A stretch of DNA of 64,000 bases from Planctomycetota bacterium. GTDB taxonomy: Bacteria; Planctomycetota; SZUA-567; H5-PLA8. Shown here in pieces: positions 60,371 through 64,000 of the stretch. Below the pieces are notes generated by a model. It did no database searches and was not told the DNA's origin. It was given only the letters and a program-made list of their open reading frames with translations. The position numbers and the translations under genes were made by a program. Within the stretch, counting starts at the first letter, position 1; the number at the start of each line of letters is the position of its first letter. Where the stretch lies: the NCBI GenBank assembly GCA_023150555.1, contig JAKLKQ010000007.1:1-64000 (forward strand), read 5' to 3'.

Positions 60371-62827
60371 ATGAAGCAAATCCTCTTCCTCCCGGCGTTT
60401 CTCGCCGCGGCGCTCGCGCTGGCCGCAGCGCCCGCCGTTCGTGCGGAGCAGGCACCCGCGCCTCCCGCGCCGGAGATCAAGGTCGAGAAGATTCTGGGGC
60501 TCGACGCGGCCGGCTGGATCAAGCACCTCGAAACCCACGACGCGCCCGAAGAACGCCGGCAAGCCATCTACTGCCTGGGCGACTTCGGGCCCGCCGCCGC
60601 CGCCGCCGTGCCGCTCCTTATAAAGGAGGCGCTCGCCGGGAAGGACGCCGCCAACCGCAAGCTCAGCGTTGAGGCCCTGGGTCTGATCGGCCCGGACGCG
60701 CAACCGGCGCTGAAGGACCTGCTCAAGCTGCTGGGCGACGCCGGCACGCCCATCCGCGTGCGCCGCGCCGCCTGCGAGGCCGTCGCGCGGATCAAGCCCG
60801 AAGCCAAGGAAGTCGCAACGGCCGTGCGCCTGGCCATGCGCGACAAGGACGAAGAGCTTCGCCACGCCGCCATCGACGCGGCGATCACCGTCGTGCAGGC
60901 CAACGACGACCCCGAGGTGCTGAAGGGCGTCAACCGCGCCGCGCGCAGCGACGCCGACGCCGAGGCCGCCGCGGTGGCGCTGCGCTGCCTGGGCCCGCGC
61001 GGCGTGCCGCCGCTGATCGACGCCCTGCAGGCCTCCGGCCGCCCGCAGGCGCTGGTCGCCATCCTGCATGCTATCCGCCGCCTGGGCCTGGCCGCGCAGG
61101 ACGCCCGCAAGCACGTGCTGGCGCTGGCCAAGCGCTGGCTGGTGAAGGACGAAGTGCGCGCCGCCGCGCTGGAGGCGCTCTCGAGCTTCGACCTGCTCAA
61201 CGAAGAGTACATGAAGGAGTACGCCGCGAACCTGGGCGACGAGGGCCTGACGGGGCCGGTCGAAGCGCTGCTTACGCAATGCGGCAAATCCGCCATGCCG
61301 AACCTGCGTCAAAAGCTCAAGGACGGCAGTCCCGATGCGCGCGCCGCCGCCGCGCGAGTGCTGGCCGCCCTGGGCGAGGCCGCCGCGCCCGCCGTACCCG
61401 AACTGGAGGAAGCCCTGGGCCATAAGGAACCGCCCGTCGTCCGCGCGGTGCTTGCGGCGTTGGACGCCATCGGCCCGCCGGCCAAGCCGGCCGCAACGCG
61501 CCTGGCAAGATTGCTCGAAGACCCCGCGATCGACGACACTCAGCGCGATGCCATTCACCTCGCGCTGGCCAACATCGGACGCGGCGAAGCGCAGCCGCGC
61601 TACGCGTCGGCGTTCCAGGCGCTCTCCACGCCCAAGCTGCTCGATATCGTTCGCGAGGCAAAAACCACGCCCGCGCGCCGGCGCGGCGCGATCCGCGCGC
61701 TCGCCGACCGCACCGCCGAAGCCGGCGCCATCGTCCCCGTGCTGCTGGAAGCCTTGAAGGATGCGGACCTGGCCGTGCGCACGCAAGCCGCCGCGTGCCT
61801 GGCGGCCTTCGGACCCGCCGCCAAGCCGGCGCTGGACACGATGATCGATTGGCTCGGTTCGGGCGACGCGGCGCTGCAGCGCGCGGCGCTGGCGCTATTG
61901 GCGGGCCTGGGCGCGGATGCCCAGCCTGCGGTAGTCGCCATGGCGGGCTTCGCGAAGGCCGCGCCGGTGGAGAAGGACGAGAAGGCCTGCGCGCTGTTGG
62001 GGCTGGCCATGCGCCCGCACGGGCTCGATGCCGCGCCCTGGCTGGCGCAGACCGTAAAGAGCGGCGCGCCCGAGGCGCGGCTGCGCGCGGCGCTGGTGCT
62101 GCGCGAGGTCGGCCCGGCGGCGGCCGTCGCGCTGCCCGACCTGCTGGAAGCGGCGCGCGCGGACGATGCGGCGCTGAGTGTCGCGGCGCTGCAGGCCGTC
62201 GAAGCGTTCGGCTCCGTCGCGCGGGAGTCGGCGCCCGCCCTGGCCAAGCTGCTGATCCACGAGGATGCGAAGGTGCGCGAAGCCGCGGTGCGCGCCCTGG
62301 GCGCGTTCGGCGTGGATCCGGCGGAAGGCGACAAGTTCCACATCGTCGACGCGCTGATCCCGATGCTGCTGGATCCCGAGGAAGACGTCGCGCGCGCGGC
62401 ACATTCGGCTGTCGTCGCGGTCGGCCCCGTGACCCTGCCGCGCCTGCGCGAACTGGTGAAACTCAGCGAGGGCGAGGCGCCCTACTGGGCGCTGCGCGCA
62501 TTCGCGCGGCTGCGCGCCGATCCGGATTCCACCATCCCACACCTGATGCGCCTGGCGCTGCCGGGCAAGCAGCCCGTGGAGCGCGGCGTGGCGGCCGAAC
62601 TGCTGGGGTATTACGCGCCGGACCGCACCGAGGCGATTCCGCTGCTGGTGCGCGTGCTGGGCGACCGCGAAGAGTTCGTCGCGAAAGCCGCCGGGCGCAG
62701 CCTGCTGGCCTTCGGCGTCTTGTCGCTGCCGGCGCTGGACGAAGCCCTGCGCGGGCGCGACCCGCGCGCGCGCAGACTGGCGCTGGAGTTGATCGAGACG
62801 GTCCGCTTCGGCGTGAAGGCGCCGTAA
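60371..62827 (+). CDS. Secreted HEAT-repeat protein
   Basis: This 818-residue protein has a signal peptide (LFLPAFLAAALALAAAPAVRA). Its mature part is almost entirely HEAT/armadillo-like repeats of 35-40 residues, seen in units such as EVLKGVNRAARSDADAEAAA and AALALLAGLGADAQPAVVAM, so it should fold into a long superhelix. Such repeats mediate protein contacts; planctomycetes carry many secreted HEAT proteins. No enzymatic domain is visible. A CATAAT just upstream at 60356-60361 might be a -10 for a nearly leaderless transcript. Confidence 0.88.
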   Translation: MKQILFLPAFLAAALALAAAPAVRAEQAPAPPAPEIKVEKILGLDAAGWIKHLETHDAPEERRQAIYCLGDFGPAAAAAVPLLIKEALAGKDAANRKLSVEALGLIGPDAQPALKDLLKLLGDAGTPIRVRRAACEAVARIKPEAKEVATAVRLAMRDKDEELRHAAIDAAITVVQANDDPEVLKGVNRAARSDADAEAAAVALRCLGPRGVPPLIDALQASGRPQALVAILHAIRRLGLAAQDARKHVLALAKRWLVKDEVRAAALEALSSFDLLNEEYMKEYAANLGDEGLTGPVEALLTQCGKSAMPNLRQKLKDGSPDARAAAARVLAALGEAAAPAVPELEEALGHKEPPVVRAVLAALDAIGPPAKPAATRLARLLEDPAIDDTQRDAIHLALANIGRGEAQPRYASAFQALSTPKLLDIVREAKTTPARRRGAIRALADRTAEAGAIVPVLLEALKDADLAVRTQAAACLAAFGPAAKPALDTMIDWLGSGDAALQRAALALLAGLGADAQPAVVAMAGFAKAAPVEKDEKACALLGLAMRPHGLDAAPWLAQTVKSGAPEARLRAALVLREVGPAAAVALPDLLEAARADDAALSVAALQAVEAFGSVARESAPALAKLLIHEDAKVREAAVRALGAFGVDPAEGDKFHIVDALIPMLLDPEEDVARAAHSAVVAVGPVTLPRLRELVKLSEGEAPYWALRAFARLRADPDSTIPHLMRLALPGKQPVERGVAAELLGYYAPDRTEAIPLLVRVLGDREEFVAKAAGRSLLAFGVLSLPALDEALRGRDPRARRLALELIETVRFGVKAP

Positions 62828-62829
62828 GT

Positions 62830-63357
62830 TCAGTCGGCCGGGCGCAGCTCGATGTCGATGTTTTCCTGCGCGCCGATCGTTTCGAGGCCGCGCCGGACCT
62901 CCATCACATTCTCGGCGGCGGGCACGTCGACGGTGGCGTGTAGCGAGAAGAGCGGCTGCCCGCTGTTGGGCGCGTGGGTGACGCGCGTATCGAGCGCGCG
63001 GACGTTGATGTGGCGCTCGGCCAGGAAGTGCGCGACGCGCTGCACGATGCCGGGGTGGTCCATGCTGTACGCCTCGATCTCGTACGGCACGGTCTGGCGC
63101 TTGCCGCCGGACGCGGCGGTGGCGCGGGCCTGCACGGCCAGGCCAATCCGGGCGCCGGCGCCCTCGCTGCCTTCCAGCACCTTCTTCACGGCGGGCGCGT
63201 CGCCTTCGACGAGGATCAGCATGGCGAACTCGCCGCCCAGCACAGCCATGCGACTGTCGGCGATGTTGCATCCGCAGTCGAGGATGAACTTCGAGATGCC
63301 GTCGACGAGGCCCGGCTTGTCGGGGCCGACGGCAGTCAGGACGACGTGCTGGCTCAT
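62830..63357 (-). CDS. Double-ACT-domain protein (GcvR-like)
   Basis: This 175-residue protein has two ACT domains, at about 5-80 (VVLTAVGPDKPGLVDGISK) and 90-172 (YEIEAYSMDHPGIVQRVAHFL), the layout of the GcvR family that senses an amino acid such as glycine to control gene expression. A DNA-binding domain is absent, so it acts through other proteins. It converges on the HEAT gene, 2 bp apart, and lies about 80 bp downstream of the partial gene. Confidence 0.85.
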   Translation of the reverse strand: MSQHVVLTAVGPDKPGLVDGISKFILDCGCNIADSRMAVLGGEFAMLILVEGDAPAVKKVLEGSEGAGARIGLAVQARATAASGGKRQTVPYEIEAYSMDHPGIVQRVAHFLAERHINVRALDTRVTHAPNSGQPLFSLHATVDVPAAENVMEVRRGLETIGAQENIDIELRPAD

Positions 63358-63436
63358 GGCGTGCGCTCCGTGATTTGAGGACTCACGAAGTGTAGCGCGG
63401 CGCTAATGCGGAGCAAACGCCAGATGGCTGCGGTCG

Positions 63437-64000
63437 CTACTTGGCCGGCTTTGACGGCTCCAGCGCCGGGCGCGCGTCGAGCGCGGCGAGGATAGCGTTG
63501 GCCGCGCGAGCGATCTCCGGATCGTCGCTCTTCGCGGCCGCCTCGATCTGCGGGAAGGCCGGGCCGCCCATGCCCATCAGGGCCTTGTTCGCTGCGGCGC
63601 GGGCCTCGTATTCCTCGGATCCAAGGTCTGCGATCAGTTTCTTGACGCGCGCCTCGAGCTCCGGCTCCAGGTGTTGGTGCAGCACCAGGCCCACGCGCAC
63701 GGTCTTTTTCGGGGCGGGCTTGGCCTCGAGCGGCAGCCACTTCTCGTAGGTCTCCTGGGGCACGCGGTAAAAGACGGAGAGACCGTCGGCCTCGAAGAAC
63801 CCTTCCTTCCACACTTTCACTAGCGCGTCGGCCTCGTCGCGGTTCAATCCTGCGGCCGCAAGGCGCTCGGCCAATTCTTTCCCAAGCCGTACCAGGTCGT
63901 CGGCGTTTGCGTCGACCATCTCGATCTTCACCGTGCGGACCTTGGCATCGAGCACGGCGTTCCAGCCGCCCCAGGCCTTGGCCACGCGCAGGTTCTTGCC
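63437..64000 (-). CDS. Partial gene: protein with C-terminal HEAT-like repeat
   Basis: Only the 3' part of this gene is in the window; its frame stays open to the right edge, so at least 187 residues are encoded here and the start lies beyond. Residues near the C-terminus (EYEARAAANKALMGMGGPAFPQIEAAAK) have the HEAT/armadillo pattern and resemble short repeat modules of planctomycete proteins. The N-terminal part visible here (AWGGWNAVLDAKVRTVKIEMVDAN) has no recognised motif. The function is unknown. Confidence 0.6.
   Translation of the reverse strand, partial: GKNLRVAKAWGGWNAVLDAKVRTVKIEMVDANADDLVRLGKELAERLAAAGLNRDEADALVKVWKEGFFEADGLSVFYRVPQETYEKWLPLEAKPAPKKTVRVGLVLHQHLEPELEARVKKLIADLGSEEYEARAAANKALMGMGGPAFPQIEAAAKSDDPEIARAANAILAALDARPALEPSKPAK

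Overview
The window is G+C-rich DNA from a Gram-negative bacterium that makes a surface polysaccharide (O-antigen ligase/polymerase, Wzm/Wzt-type ABC exporter, many glycosyltransferases). A sigma factor fused through a membrane segment to a WD40 propeller, a secreted HEAT-repeat protein, a GntR regulator with a sugar-binding-type sensor and GH57-based glycogen enzymes together suggest a planctomycete or another member of the PVC group, probably uncultured. This placement is inference; no rRNA gene is present to settle it.

Layout. 0-2.7 kb: an SGNH/MBOAT acetylation pair (minus strand). 3.0-9.7 kb: an O-antigen ligase/polymerase-like protein, then an ABC ATPase with two duplicated 702-residue permeases. 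9.8-12.9 kb: clpP, a cysteine-less isochorismatase-fold protein and NAD synthetase. 13-15.5 kb: two small proteins and the GTPase der. 15.5-23.3 kb: a tightly coupled plus-strand operon (winged-helix regulator, Wzm, Wzt, sulfotransferase and two multidomain glycosyltransferases), with three further glycosyltransferases to 26.7 kb. 26.7-37.1 kb: a seven-gene minus-strand run (lpd, galT, glgA, GH57 glucanotransferase, hybrid kinase, response regulator, glgC), facing a divergent DUF4912 / GH57 branching-enzyme pair (37.3-39.9 kb). 40.1-44.6 kb: two paralogous single-span membrane proteins convergent with a tandem-AAA ATPase that has an RNA-leader-like 5' region. 44.7-48.9 kb: a secreted protein, a GntR regulator, a SMUG1-type uracil-DNA glycosylase and a histidine-rich secreted protein. 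48.9-50.2 kb: about 1.3 kb without a gene but full of hairpins, tandem repeats and a likely promoter-to-terminator RNA unit. 50.2-64 kb: a TetR regulator, cupin-type sugar-phosphate isomerases, the sigma-WD40 fusion, trpE, a HAD phosphatase, truA, a three-stem hairpin element, a CvpA-like protein, the HEAT protein, a double-ACT protein and one partial gene.

The parts most worth following up are the noncoding stretch at 49.0-50.15 kb, the three-stem hairpin element at 59.36-59.46 kb, the leader in front of the tandem-AAA gene, the cysteine-less nicotinamidase-like protein beside nadE, and the two-component genes built into the glycogen operon. Start codons were moved from the longest open frame wherever a ribosome-binding site, a signal peptide or a 4-nt overlap pointed to a better one. 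Sequence similarity was judged by eye; no searches were run.
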